In this document: piece by piece, positions 27,518 through 36,370 of the stretch | How positions within the stretch are numbered: the stretch's first letter is position 1 | Layout: the number at the start of each line of letters is the position of its first letter | Assembly (NCBI GenBank): GCA_963752915.1 | Contig: CAVVZZ010000006.1 | Location: 15,554 to 79,553 of the forward strand | Length of the DNA stretch: 64,000 nucleotides | Direction of reading: 5' to 3' | DNA from: DATJPR01 sp963752915 | GTDB lineage: Bacteria > Bacteroidota > Ignavibacteria > UBA10030 > UBA6906 | Position numbers and translations under genes: made by a program | The notes under the pieces: model-generated | The model's database searches: none | Told to the model about the DNA's origin: nothing | What the model saw: only the letters and a program-made list of their open reading frames with translations

Positions 27518-29461
27518 TTATTCTGCGCCATGCGACGTTCCTCTTCCCAGGAGTTCCTCCACTTTCTGCAGCACCCTTTCCGGATTGAACGGCTTCGGAA
27601 TGATCTCGGCGACCCCGAGCGTGAACAATTCATGGGCCTGATCAGGGTCAATGTATCCGCTCGTGAAAACAACCCGGACATTTCTGTTGATCTGTCGCAA
27701 TTTCATGAAGAGCGCCATGCCGTCGATGCCGGGCAAGCCGAAGTCCGAGACGACCACCGCGATCTCAGAGGAGTGTGCCTGGAACACACGGATCGCCTCG
27801 ACGCCGTTTTCGGCGGCAAGAACCGTGTAGCCCGCTTCTCCAAAAACCTCCTGCAGCAACTCCCGCATCGGATCTTCGTCTTCGATGAGAAGGATCGTCG
27901 GATATCCCGAAGCAATGGGTCTGCGTTCGTCCCCGGACTCTCCCCCGACATTCTCTGTTGCCGGCAACGGCAAGTACAACAGAAACGTCGTCCCGATGCC
28001 GATCTTGCTCTGCACGTCGATGAACCCTCCGTGTGCTTTCACGATGCCGTAGACCACGGAGAGACCAAGCCCCGTTCCCTTGTCCCTCCCCTTCGTTGTG
28101 AAGAACGGTTCAAAGATCCGTGACCGGGTAACCTCGTCGATGCCCGAACCGGTGTCCGACACTCGGACGCAGAGATAGTATTTCTGACTGTTCGAGGGAT
28201 TTCCTCCTGCGATCATGTCCGCCGACACCCGTTGGGTGCTGATGATAATCCGTCCGCCCGTGGGCATCGCGTCCCGCGCATTGACACAGAGGTTCAGGAG
28301 AGCCTGATGGAGCTGGGTGCGATCGCCGAGGATCAATGCCGCCGGTTTCTCCAGCTCCAGGTCGAACGTAATGGTCTTCGCGATGGTCCCCTTGAACATC
28401 GCCATCAATTCCTCGACGACCTCATCGATGATCAACGGCTCGAAGGACGCCTCGGTGTTCCGTGCATACGTCATGATCTGCCGGACGAGTGCCGCACCGC
28501 GGTCGACTGCCGTCAGGATCGCTTCACTGTTCTGCATCACTTCCGGCTGATCGCCGATCTTCTTTTTCACAAGGCTGAAGTGTCCCATGATGATGCCGAG
28601 GATATTGTTGAAGTCGTGCGCGATTCCAGCAGCGAGCGTTCCGAGACTTTCCATTTTCTGGGACTGCCGGAGTTCCTCCTCCAGTTTCTCGCGCTCCGTC
28701 ACGTCGCGCGAAACGACGACGATCTTCTCCGGGTTTCCCATGGCGTCACGAACGAGACTCCCCTGTGACTCAATCAACCGAATCTCGCCCCCCTTCCCGA
28801 TGAAGCGGAATTTCGCCCGCTCCCCCACACCCGTTTCCACCGTCCGTCGAAAAACCTCGCGGATCCGTTCCCGGTCATCCGGATGGATCTCGCGGAACGA
28901 GTCGGTGCCCTGGAGCTCCGCGGGGTCGCCCAGAATGGATCTGTAGGACGGGCTATTGTAGACCCTCCTGCCGCTCAGGTCCAGGACTGCGATGAGATCC
29001 GTCGCGTTTTCCGCAATCAGTCGGAACATCTGTTCGCTTTTGCGAAGTTGTTCCTCCGCCGTCCTGCGGGTTTTCCGTTCCTCCATCTCCGACAACGTAC
29101 GACGGACGGCCGGCACAAAGCGCTCGATGCGGTGCTTCAAGACGTAGTCCGTCGCGCCATTCCGCAGGCTTGTAATGGCGGCATCTTCCCCCATCGTCCC
29201 GGAAACGAAAATGAACGGCGTCTCGGGCGCCAGGTCCCTGGCCATCGCCAGCGCGGACTTGCCGTCAAACGACGGGAGGGTGAAATCGGAAATGATCAGA
29301 TCGAACCGATCCCGCGTCAGAGCGGTCTGAAAGGCTTCGCGCGTTTCAACACGCAAAACATCCGCGGTGATCCCTTCGCCTTCGAGGAGCGATCGTACGA
29401 GTTCCCCGTCCCTCAGGTCGTCTTCGAGATGGAGGATTCGCAAGGCCGTACTGTCCTTCAC
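27518..29461 (-). CDS. Hybrid sensor histidine kinase (REC-PAS-HisKA-HATPase-REC)
   Basis: The 647-residue cytoplasmic protein has an N-terminal receiver (phospho-acceptor Asp59 in LIISDFTLP), a PAS domain (about 142-258, FRLIAENATDLIAVLD), a HisKA dimerisation domain (His282 in AAGIAHDFNNIL) and a HATPase_c domain (N box NLCVNARDAM, G boxes SDTGSG and GTGLGL). The C-terminal receiver has Asp573 in VVVSDFGLPG and Lys in IPKPFNP. No membrane span exists, so it must receive a soluble or partner-borne signal through the first receiver or PAS. The start is a GTG at 29461 with GGAGGGAA. It ends a kinase-regulator gene group. Confidence 0.93.
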   Translation of the reverse strand: MKDSTALRILHLEDDLRDGELVRSLLEGEGITADVLRVETREAFQTALTRDRFDLIISDFTLPSFDGKSALAMARDLAPETPFIFVSGTMGEDAAITSLRNGATDYVLKHRIERFVPAVRRTLSEMEERKTRRTAEEQLRKSEQMFRLIAENATDLIAVLDLSGRRVYNSPSYRSILGDPAELQGTDSFREIHPDDRERIREVFRRTVETGVGERAKFRFIGKGGEIRLIESQGSLVRDAMGNPEKIVVVSRDVTEREKLEEELRQSQKMESLGTLAAGIAHDFNNILGIIMGHFSLVKKKIGDQPEVMQNSEAILTAVDRGAALVRQIMTYARNTEASFEPLIIDEVVEELMAMFKGTIAKTITFDLELEKPAALILGDRTQLHQALLNLCVNARDAMPTGGRIIISTQRVSADMIAGGNPSNSQKYYLCVRVSDTGSGIDEVTRSRIFEPFFTTKGRDKGTGLGLSVVYGIVKAHGGFIDVQSKIGIGTTFLLYLPLPATENVGGESGDERRPIASGYPTILLIEDEDPMRELLQEVFGEAGYTVLAAENGVEAIRVFQAHSSEIAVVVSDFGLPGIDGMALFMKLRQINRNVRVVFTSGYIDPDQAHELFTLGVAEIIPKPFNPERVLQKVEELLGRGTSHGAE

Positions 29462-29519
29462 ACTTCCCTCCTGTGCAATGCCCCCTGGGCTGATAGTGAA
29501 TGTCGTGCTGCGGAACGAT

Positions 29520-29699
29520 CTACCCCGGGAACGTCACCATTAGGACGTATTCCCTCGCTTCGTTCACCAGGATGATAATCGCGGCATCTTCTCCCATCGT
29601 CCCGGAGAAAAACAGGAACGGTACGCCCGGGACCCGGACCCGGGCGATGGCAGGAGCGGCAAGTCCGTCGAAGCTCGGGAGAGAGAGCGGAGAGAATCG
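29520..29699 (-). pseudogene. Decayed receiver-domain fragment
   Basis: In one minus-strand frame, LPSFDG, an Ala-Arg-rich helix, PFLFFSGTMGEDAAI and YVLM closely parallel the N-terminal receiver of the neighbouring kinase (LPSFDG ... PFIFVSGTMGEDAAI ... DYVL). The part before it, which would hold the acidic pocket and phospho-acceptor, has degenerated to RFSPLS. There is no start codon of its own. It looks like a leftover of a duplicated receiver gene. Confidence 0.7.
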
Positions 29700-29796
29700 G
29701 ATCGAATGACTCCGGGTAGAGCGCAGAGCTGGACTCATTGTGAAACGGCCCCCCGCCAGCGTACCTCGGTTATGCTTCGCTCTCACCACGATGGTA

Positions 29797-30252
29797 TCAA
29801 TGGTCCGTCGTCGACGTCCTCGGGGGTGGTTCGTTGATGACCGCCCAGAACACGCCAAGCTGTTTCACGGCATGGACAAATTGTTGAAAGTCCACAGGCT
29901 TGACGACGTACGCATTCACCCCAAGTTTGTAGCTCTCGACAAGGTCCCGTTCCTCGCCCGACGATGTCAGCACAACGATCGGGATCAGCCTGAGCTCCGG
30001 GTCTCCCTTGATCTCTTTGAGGACCTGAAGTCCGTCGACTCTCGGCATTTTCAAATCGAGGAGGATGACGGCAGGATGACCGACGGGGCGATTTCCATAG
30101 TTCCCGGTGCGTCGCAGGTAGTCCAACGCTTCCACGCCGTCATGGACGACGTGGACGTCGTTCGCAAGGTTGTGTTCGGAGAGCGCGGCGAGGGTCAGCT
30201 CGACATCCTGAGGGCTGTCCTCGGCCAAAAGGATCGACCGTAACGTATTCAT
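29797..30252 (-). CDS. Rcp1-like single-domain response regulator
   Basis: The 151-residue protein is a receiver only. The acidic pair is in LLAEDSPQD, the phospho-acceptor Asp66 is in VILLDLKMPRVDGL, the Thr/Ser switch is in VVLTSSGEERD, and Lys is in YVVKPVDF. The insertion RRTGNYGN and the NAYVVKP ending resemble regulators that pair with phytochrome-type kinases (Rcp1 family). Its ATG overlaps the stop of the upstream kinase by 4 bp (30249-30252), so that kinase is its likely partner. No output domain is attached. Confidence 0.93.
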   Translation of the reverse strand: MNTLRSILLAEDSPQDVELTLAALSEHNLANDVHVVHDGVEALDYLRRTGNYGNRPVGHPAVILLDLKMPRVDGLQVLKEIKGDPELRLIPIVVLTSSGEERDLVESYKLGVNAYVVKPVDFQQFVHAVKQLGVFWAVINEPPPRTSTTDH

Positions 30253-32078
30253 CCATTCCCTTCAACGAGACGAGGGAGACTGAAAAAGAACGTCGCGCCC
30301 TTCCCCTCCTCCCCTTCAGCCCACGTTCTCCCGCCGTGCCGGCTGATGATCCGCCGGACATTCGCCAGCCCGATGCCGCTCCCTTCGAAATCGGATGTGC
30401 TGTGAAGCCGCTGAAAGACTCCGAAGAGCTTGTCGACGTATTTCATGTCGAATCCGACCCCGTTGTCATGGACATAGAATATTGTTTCATCTGCTGACGG
30501 AGCAGCCCCGATGCGGATTTCGGCTCTCGCACGCGGCCGGGTGTACTTGATGGCGTTGCCGAGAAGGTTCTCAAGGACCAGCTTCAGCATCGACGGGTCA
30601 CCCGAGACGGAGGGCAACGGATCAACAATCCACTCGATCTCTCTCCCCTGTCGCTCCCATTGCAGGCCGCGGATGGTGGTTTCCACCAGTTGACCGAGGT
30701 CGACCGTGGTCTTCTGCATCGCCGTCCGCCCCATGCGCGAAAAAACCAGGAGTTCGTCAATGAGTCCCCCCATTTGCTTCGCCGAGTCGGCGATGATCCT
30801 CACGTAGCGTTTCCCCTCATCATCGAGCGTCTTTTCGGCCTGCTTCACAAGAAGGCCGGCGAAGCCGTCGATGTGCCGCAGGGGGGCACGGAGATCATGA
30901 GAGACCGAATACGAAAACGCCTCCAGCTCCTTGTTGACCGCCTCGAGCTGAGCCGTTCGTTCCTTCACAATCTCTTCAAGGTGTTCGCGGTAGGTCCTGA
31001 GCTCTTCGTCCATCCGGTGTTCATTTGTCACATCCTCCGAGAGGATGAAGACGCCTTCGGGGACGGGTTCCATGTGAAGATCGAACCACCCCTTGGAGCC
31101 GTCAGGAAAGAGGAACTCGTTCCGCATCCGGGCAGGGACGCGCCCTTCCATGCATTTCTGAAGGGCGGCAAACAAGGGGGTCCGATCAATGCCGGGATAC
31201 GCTTCCATCATCGTGTGTCCGAGAAGAGTCTGCGCTTCCCGCCTGCCCTGCCGGGCTCCAGCCGCGTTCATGTAGATATAGGTGAATTCGAAGTCGACGA
31301 TCTGGCATCCCTCCAGCAGGTTTTCCATCGTTGTTCGGAACCTCTCGTTGGCCATGCGGAGTGCCTTCTCGGCCCTCTTCTGATTCGTGATGTCCCTCGC
31401 GATTTTCGTCGCGCCGATCACCATCCCGGTCTTGTCGATAATCGGCGATATCGACACGGAGACATCAACACGGGAGCCATCCTTCCTTTTTCGAACGGTT
31501 TCATAATGGTCGATTTGTTCGCCCCGCCCGAGCATCTTGAGGATCTCCTGCTCCTCCCGCAAGCGCTCCGGTGGAACAAGACGCGCGATGTTCGTCCCGA
31601 TGATTTCCTGTGCAGCATACCCGAACATGCGTTCCGCGCCGCCGTTCCAACTTGTGATGATGCCGTCAAGAGTCTTGCCCAGCACGGCGTCGTTTGACGC
31701 GTCGATGATCGCTGCGAGGCGCCGAAGACTTTCGGTGTCTTCACTCTCCACGGTGAGGTCGTGAAGGATGACGATGATGGGCGAAGAGATGTTGCCCGGC
31801 ATATGGAACAGCGAGAGCTCCACCGGAATTTCCGGTCCGTCGTGTCGCTGTAACACGACTGTCATGGTGGAACTTTCCAGCGTTCCGTTGAGTGAAGAAA
31901 GGAATGCAGAGAAGCGGTCTCTTAATGAACCGTCAGACGACCCAAAAAAGTTCGAAAGGAGGCTGCCGCGTAATTGAGCACCGGGAAGTCCAAAAATCGT
32001 CCAGGCTTCGGCGTTCAGGTCGACAATTCTTCCGTCGAGCGAAAGGAACATCACGGCATCTCTCATTCTTGAGAACAC
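30249..32078 (-). CDS. Multi-PAS sensor histidine kinase (phytochrome-like core)
   Basis: About 609 residues. Three PAS domains are visible at about 1-110, 120-235 (DASNDAVLGKTLDGIITSWN) and 243-355. A coiled coil (EEIVKERTAQLEAVNKELEAF) leads to HisKA with His394 in SVSHDLRAPLRHIDGF, then HATPase_c (ENLLGNAIKYTRP, HDNGVGFD, GSGIGLANVRRII). There is no membrane span or chromophore domain. Start alternatives are GTG at 32078 and ATG at 32066; GGAGG lies immediately before the GTG, at a distance better suited to the ATG. It is translationally coupled to the single-domain regulator. Confidence 0.9.
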   Translation of the reverse strand: MFSRMRDAVMFLSLDGRIVDLNAEAWTIFGLPGAQLRGSLLSNFFGSSDGSLRDRFSAFLSSLNGTLESSTMTVVLQRHDGPEIPVELSLFHMPGNISSPIIVILHDLTVESEDTESLRRLAAIIDASNDAVLGKTLDGIITSWNGGAERMFGYAAQEIIGTNIARLVPPERLREEQEILKMLGRGEQIDHYETVRKRKDGSRVDVSVSISPIIDKTGMVIGATKIARDITNQKRAEKALRMANERFRTTMENLLEGCQIVDFEFTYIYMNAAGARQGRREAQTLLGHTMMEAYPGIDRTPLFAALQKCMEGRVPARMRNEFLFPDGSKGWFDLHMEPVPEGVFILSEDVTNEHRMDEELRTYREHLEEIVKERTAQLEAVNKELEAFSYSVSHDLRAPLRHIDGFAGLLVKQAEKTLDDEGKRYVRIIADSAKQMGGLIDELLVFSRMGRTAMQKTTVDLGQLVETTIRGLQWERQGREIEWIVDPLPSVSGDPSMLKLVLENLLGNAIKYTRPRARAEIRIGAAPSADETIFYVHDNGVGFDMKYVDKLFGVFQRLHSTSDFEGSGIGLANVRRIISRHGGRTWAEGEEGKGATFFFSLPRLVEGNG

Positions 32079-32809
32079 CCTCCGATCCCCCGACCCGTCA
32101 CAACGTCAAAAATGAGAACTGTGTAAATCCTGATGCCAGGTCCATCATTCAGCATCAGCGGGTAAGAACGACACCCTTCAAACCCGCTTGGAGATCCGCC
32201 GCAATTCAAAATCTGGTTGTCGGAAAAATCGGGAAATGACGCAAGCAGACAGGAAAGGTACAGCTTCTGGAGAGGAATAAGACCGAGAATCGATCGAAGA
32301 CGGGAAAAAACTCTGGCCTGGAGCACTTGTCTCCCCCTCACCCCTTCTTCCGCAACATCTGTGGAGACCGTTTGCCTATTGGTAGTAGTGTTTGAGGTAT
32401 CTTAGCAAAGTCGAAGGTTAGTGTCAAGGGGGATGGCAATTGCGCTGCCGCCAGCCCCGAAGACGCCGTGAAATGAGATAGTCGACGTCGAACCGGTCAA
32501 GAGCAAATCTCTCATTCAGAACACTGCGCGGAGCCTCAGGGGATAATTTGCACAGATCTGAATTGGAGGATACGACACGTACTCTATCCAAAGTGCAGAA
32601 TGTGAGGAAATACTCGGCGGCTTATTAAAATGAATTTTCAATCCTCGACGCCAGCCGGAAGTACGGTTTTTGTCCGTGAGGGATTTACGTGTAATCGGTT
32701 AAGCGGCGGGAGTCACGTCTTCGACACCGTCCATCGACTACCGTCCATCGATCTTGAACAGGACCAATAGTCGATAGTCGACGGAAGATAGTCGATTGTC
32801 AACTCTTCA
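32079..32809. other. Long intergenic region with a heptamer repeat, no gene recognised
   Basis: About 730 bp without a supported reading frame. Near 32730-32808 there are imperfect seven-base repeats of the GTCGATA/GTCCATC kind, partly in inverted orientation, next to the SpoVG stop. Nothing else was recognised. Confidence 0.5.
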
Positions 32810-33124
32810 CTAGAAGGGGAGATCCTTCTCCGGGCCCGGATAGTACTCCGCCGGAGGAGGCTCTTCACTCGACGACTGGGCATTCGGCAACGCCGAGTAC
32901 TCCCGCAATGCCATTTCGGTGAGGGTCGCTTTCACCTCGCGCGGCATTGTCACTGTGTCGTAGAACTTCTCGCCGGATTTCCTGCTCGGTGGACTGACAA
33001 ACAGGCCGTTCTTGCCGTTCATTACTTTGAACCCGTCGATGACAAATCCATCTTCCGTCTCGACTTTGAAAAATGCCTTCGTGTTGCCCGGAAGTTGAGA
33101 TGGCTTCATGTCGGTGATGCGCAT
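32810..33124 (-). CDS. spoVG: SpoVG-family DNA/RNA-binding regulator
   Basis: The 104-residue product begins MRITDMKPSQL and has FKVETEDGFVIDGFKVMNGKNG followed by LFVSPPSRKSG, the conserved SpoVG core, then a disordered acidic Pro/Glu tail. SpoVG proteins are site-specific nucleic-acid binders that modulate division, stress or envelope genes. The start at 33124 is preferred because GGAG lies seven bases upstream; an in-frame ATG at 33136 has no such site. The upstream region contains the heptamer-flanked stem-loop. Confidence 0.92.
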   Translation of the reverse strand: MRITDMKPSQLPGNTKAFFKVETEDGFVIDGFKVMNGKNGLFVSPPSRKSGEKFYDTVTMPREVKATLTEMALREYSALPNAQSSSEEPPPAEYYPGPEKDLPF

Positions 33125-33170
33125 TGATGGCTCCATGTATTCTGACGAGAGTCTATATATCCAATCATTT

Positions 33171-33296
33171 CAGTAAGACGTAGGACGTAGGACGTAAGAA
33201 GAAAGATGGTTTCTAGTCTTTCGTCGAAGAGCGTGCGGTGGAACCACGGTATTTGCCACCGCTACCGTCCTACTTCTTACGTCCTACGTCCTACTC
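33171..33296. repeat. Large stem-loop made of two inverted heptamer arrays
   Basis: The 22-nt arm at 33180-33201 (three GTAGGAC-type units) is the exact inverse complement of 33273-33294. Within the 71-nt interior, GCGGTGG (33235-33241) pairs with CCACCGC (33256-33262). The structure lies between the GATase-like gene and SpoVG. Confidence 0.8.
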
Positions 33297-33324
33297 GCTG
33301 CAACCTCTTACACTCCTCAGAACC

Positions 33325-34053
33325 TCAGGCGAAGGTTCGGCGACTCTCACGTTGAAGTGTTCTTTCCACAAACCGTCTAATCAGCGGATGCGGCCGCTCT
33401 GCCGTCGACCTCGACTGCGGCACGAACAACGTCGCAACAAAGAAATCGTTCGTGGGGATCTCAATAATACGAATTTCGCCATCTTGATCAAGTCCGGAAA
33501 TTCTCAGGTCCGGGTGATCAAGTTTGGATCGGAACTCGGGATTGATACCGAAGTTGCAGTAGTAGTCCTCGGTCGTCTCACCGGTCCCGTAGCATTGGCG
33601 CGCAATTGTGCCGTCGAGGACGCGAACCGTCATGGTCTTGCCGACGAGGGAACATGCCAACCGGCTGATAAAGAGCTCCGACGACGAGCTCTCGTATTCT
33701 TCGTGCTGTGCCCCTTCGTGTCCGAGAACATTCCGCGCAAATTCGATGATCGCGTGCTGAAAGCCGGCACACGTTCCCAAGTGAGGAATGTTATTGACTC
33801 GGGCGAACCGTATCGCGTCGAGCGCTCCATCCAGACTCCTGAACGGGCTCCCGGGCGCGCTCCAGAAACCGGTGTAATTCCGCAGGAGCGATTCCCCTTC
33901 CCTTGCGATTCTGTCAGTGTCGATCCACTCATATGTGAATTCTCCTTTCCCATTTAACCAATCCAACGAAGAGTCAAGGAGTTGATGCGTTGTGTTTTGC
34001 GGCTGAAACTCACCGACAATGCCGATCGTAATGGTCCGTGATTCCTTCTTCAT
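33325..34053 (-). CDS. CTP-synthase-like class I glutamine amidotransferase homologue
   Basis: The 242-residue protein aligns by motif with the C-terminal GATase domain of CTP synthase but has no synthetase domain. The nucleophile elbow is HLGTCAGFQHA with Cys95. GAQHEEYESSSSELF, EDYYCNFGINPEF and GLDQDGEIRIIEIP are typical of the stand-alone CTP synthase C-terminal-related family. The final motif, FFVGTQFHPE in true GATases, is FFVATLFVPQ here, so the catalytic His and Glu are absent. It is therefore probably not a normal glutaminase; a ligand-binding or other role is possible. Only a short AAGGG precedes the ATG. Confidence 0.85.
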   Translation of the reverse strand: MKKESRTITIGIVGEFQPQNTTHQLLDSSLDWLNGKGEFTYEWIDTDRIAREGESLLRNYTGFWSAPGSPFRSLDGALDAIRFARVNNIPHLGTCAGFQHAIIEFARNVLGHEGAQHEEYESSSSELFISRLACSLVGKTMTVRVLDGTIARQCYGTGETTEDYYCNFGINPEFRSKLDHPDLRISGLDQDGEIRIIEIPTNDFFVATLFVPQSRSTAERPHPLIRRFVERTLQRESRRTFA

Positions 34054-34117
34054 CCCTTCAGCTCACTCTTCGAAGGAAAATCGTTTGAATAGAATTCAGA
34101 TCATCTGCGACGCATGG

Positions 34118-34142
34118 AGGTCGACCAGGCTGGCGACCTACA
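34118..34142. repeat. Imperfect palindrome related to the element at 52583
   Basis: AGGTCGACCAG, a 2-nt centre and TGGCGACCTACA form an interrupted stem almost identical to the perfect palindrome at 52583-52611. A heptamer array (CTATTGT, CCATTGA, CTAGTGT) follows at 34241-34280, just after the GH30 stop on the other strand. Confidence 0.6.
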
Positions 34143-34294
34143 GCTTTTCGGTGACGTCGGGTCCGGCGAGCCGTCACATTCCCCTCACCTTCCCATGATA
34201 TGCCTTCTGCCTTCAGCAGGCTAAGGTGCAGCCAACCCGGTTGTCAACTGTCTATTGTCCATTGACTAGTGTCGATTGATCCCCTATTCCGTCT

Positions 34295-36290
34295 CTACCG
34301 CGCGCTGACAAGCGTCGTAAATCCAAATTCGTCCAGCGTAAACTTCGCCTGTCCGTCCGAAACACTCACCGTTCGATCATCTTTCATTCCTCGCTTCTGG
34401 TCAGTCACGTAGAGACGGAATTCCTTGACGCTTTCCGGTATTCCACTTAGGACGACCGTCCGCGAAGCACCTTTGTTCACCAAGTCGATCGTGTAGACAC
34501 TGTCGGCAATGTCGCCGAAGGCCGCACAACTGACGGCCTCTTTATCGCATCGCGTCGGAAGAATGAACGACCCGGGAACCACCAGCCCGAGCTGCTTCAT
34601 GTTCCAGAATCGCTGCGTTGGATGAAGCGGGCCTTCAACTCCGTTAACGCCCCCGCCGGCCAGCAGAGAATAGTCAGCAGTGAGCTGCCACTGCAGGATC
34701 GAGCACACATGCGCGATGTCGCACGCTCGAACGTAAATGTCAATCTCGTCCTGCGCGAACGACGGCTCCAGAAAGACATCCGGGTACTGATGGGCCTGGG
34801 CATCCGTCCCTCCTTCGGCGATCAGGAGCGGAACGTTCAGCTCTTTCGCCGCGTCTGCCCAGGTAGAGAGGGTCCAATTGTCGCACCCACGCCATGCATG
34901 GAACGAAATCGCACCTATATACTGATGCGTCGCGGGGTCGTCCAGAGCCGGCTGAATGAAATCAATCGTTGTCGCGTCAGAATTGTCGCCGAGAAGCATT
35001 TTCGTCGAAAGCTCCTTCGATGCGAAATAGGCACCGAGCTTCTTGATAAAATCCGCATGCTCCTGGCCAGTCATGCGCACGTTGATGCCCAGATCCGACT
35101 CGTTAAAGGAAAAGAGGTCCGGCTGGACACCGTAGGCCTCCTTTAGATAAACGAAATACTCTCCGATGGACTTGATGACGCTCCTCATTTTTCGCGGGTT
35201 GAGCGGGTTACCGAAAATTCCGTTGTCGTTCCTGAAATTCGGTTCTCCGGAAATCGCCCAGACCGGCGGATACCACACGCTGACAATGATAGGAATGTGT
35301 CGCCGGGCAAGTTTTTGTGTCATCTCCATCGCACTCCGCACGCTGGGATCCAGCTTCCCTGCCCTTGCGGCTTCCAGAGGATTCGTGCTTTCGATTGAGT
35401 GCCAGCTTCGCCAGGGCATCTCCACCCGCGCCCATCGGACGTTGAGATTGTTCAGGCAATAATCGATGATCACCGGGTCGAGCTTTCCGTTCTGAATGCG
35501 GAAATTCCCGCCGAGACCGTCGAATTCCCTGCCAGGTCTCTCCGCGTCGATTGCGATGTGGACGGGCTTCCGGTCAATTTCGCCTGAGACCTTGATCAAA
35601 AAGGACTTCTCAGAGGTCTGACCGTTCGTGTCCCGCCCCGGCATGAGCCGGAGATACAATTGAGGGTTCGGATTGCCAAAACGGGGATTCCCTTTTTGAA
35701 GAATGAACTCCACCGGCTGTTCCGATCGCACTTCCAGCTTTTGTTGGGAGGACTCGACGCGAAACCCCTTTACCGAGGCCTGGATAAGGAAGCTTCTCAT
35801 CGGGAATCCGGCAGGCATCCTGCCGAACCTCTTCGGGAACAACGCGACAGGCTCCATCGTTGACGCAGTCGAATCGATCAACGTGATGTCCGCATCCGGG
35901 TACTCCTCAACCGGGAGCTCGAAGCAGAGGAAGACACCAGTCAATGTTGTGTCCTCAACCGCCGTCGTCTTGACGTCTATCCCCGCTCTTCCGTTTCCCG
36001 TATCGTTCACTGTCACCCGTAAAAAGGAACTTCGAGAGTTCCGTCGTGACGATTTGCCTGTTCCCTACCCGCCTGTAGGTCGGACGTTGATGTTCCTTCT
36101 CCGATCGCATCACTTCCGCCATGGAGGGCCCAATCAGACAAATACTTGTCGGTACCTTCATGAGTTGACCATCGATCCGAATCCCGCTCATATTGCCCCA
36201 GGCTGCCAGCTCGGCCTGAGCAAAAGACTTCTCCGTTAGCGCACCGAACACCAGGAATGTCATTGCAAACAAAGAGAAGAGAGCTTTCAC
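34295..36290 (-). pseudogene. GH30-like glycosidase split by a frameshift
   Basis: Two overlapping minus-strand frames form one protein of about 664 residues. The first (from a GTG at 36290) gives a signal peptide (VKALFSLFAMTFLVFGAL, ending SFAQ) and an N-terminal domain up to TTELSK. The second carries the rest, starting VTVNDTGNGRAG. The barrel contains LFSFNESDLG (likely acid/base Glu) and LLIAEGGTDAQ (likely nucleophile), with WARVEMPWRSWHSIE earlier, as in GH30-type beta-1,6-glucanase or xylanase relatives; a C-terminal beta-sandwich ends the protein. The switch is near 36020-36045, by a net +1 base. It is either a true pseudogene or an assembly error, since both halves look otherwise intact. 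Confidence 0.75.
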
Positions 36291-36370
36291 GTTGGTATTC
36301 TCGTTTTGATGGAGTATTGCAGTGAAGTCGAAATGGGGGAAAATGCTTTGCTGTAAAACGGCATTCGTTC

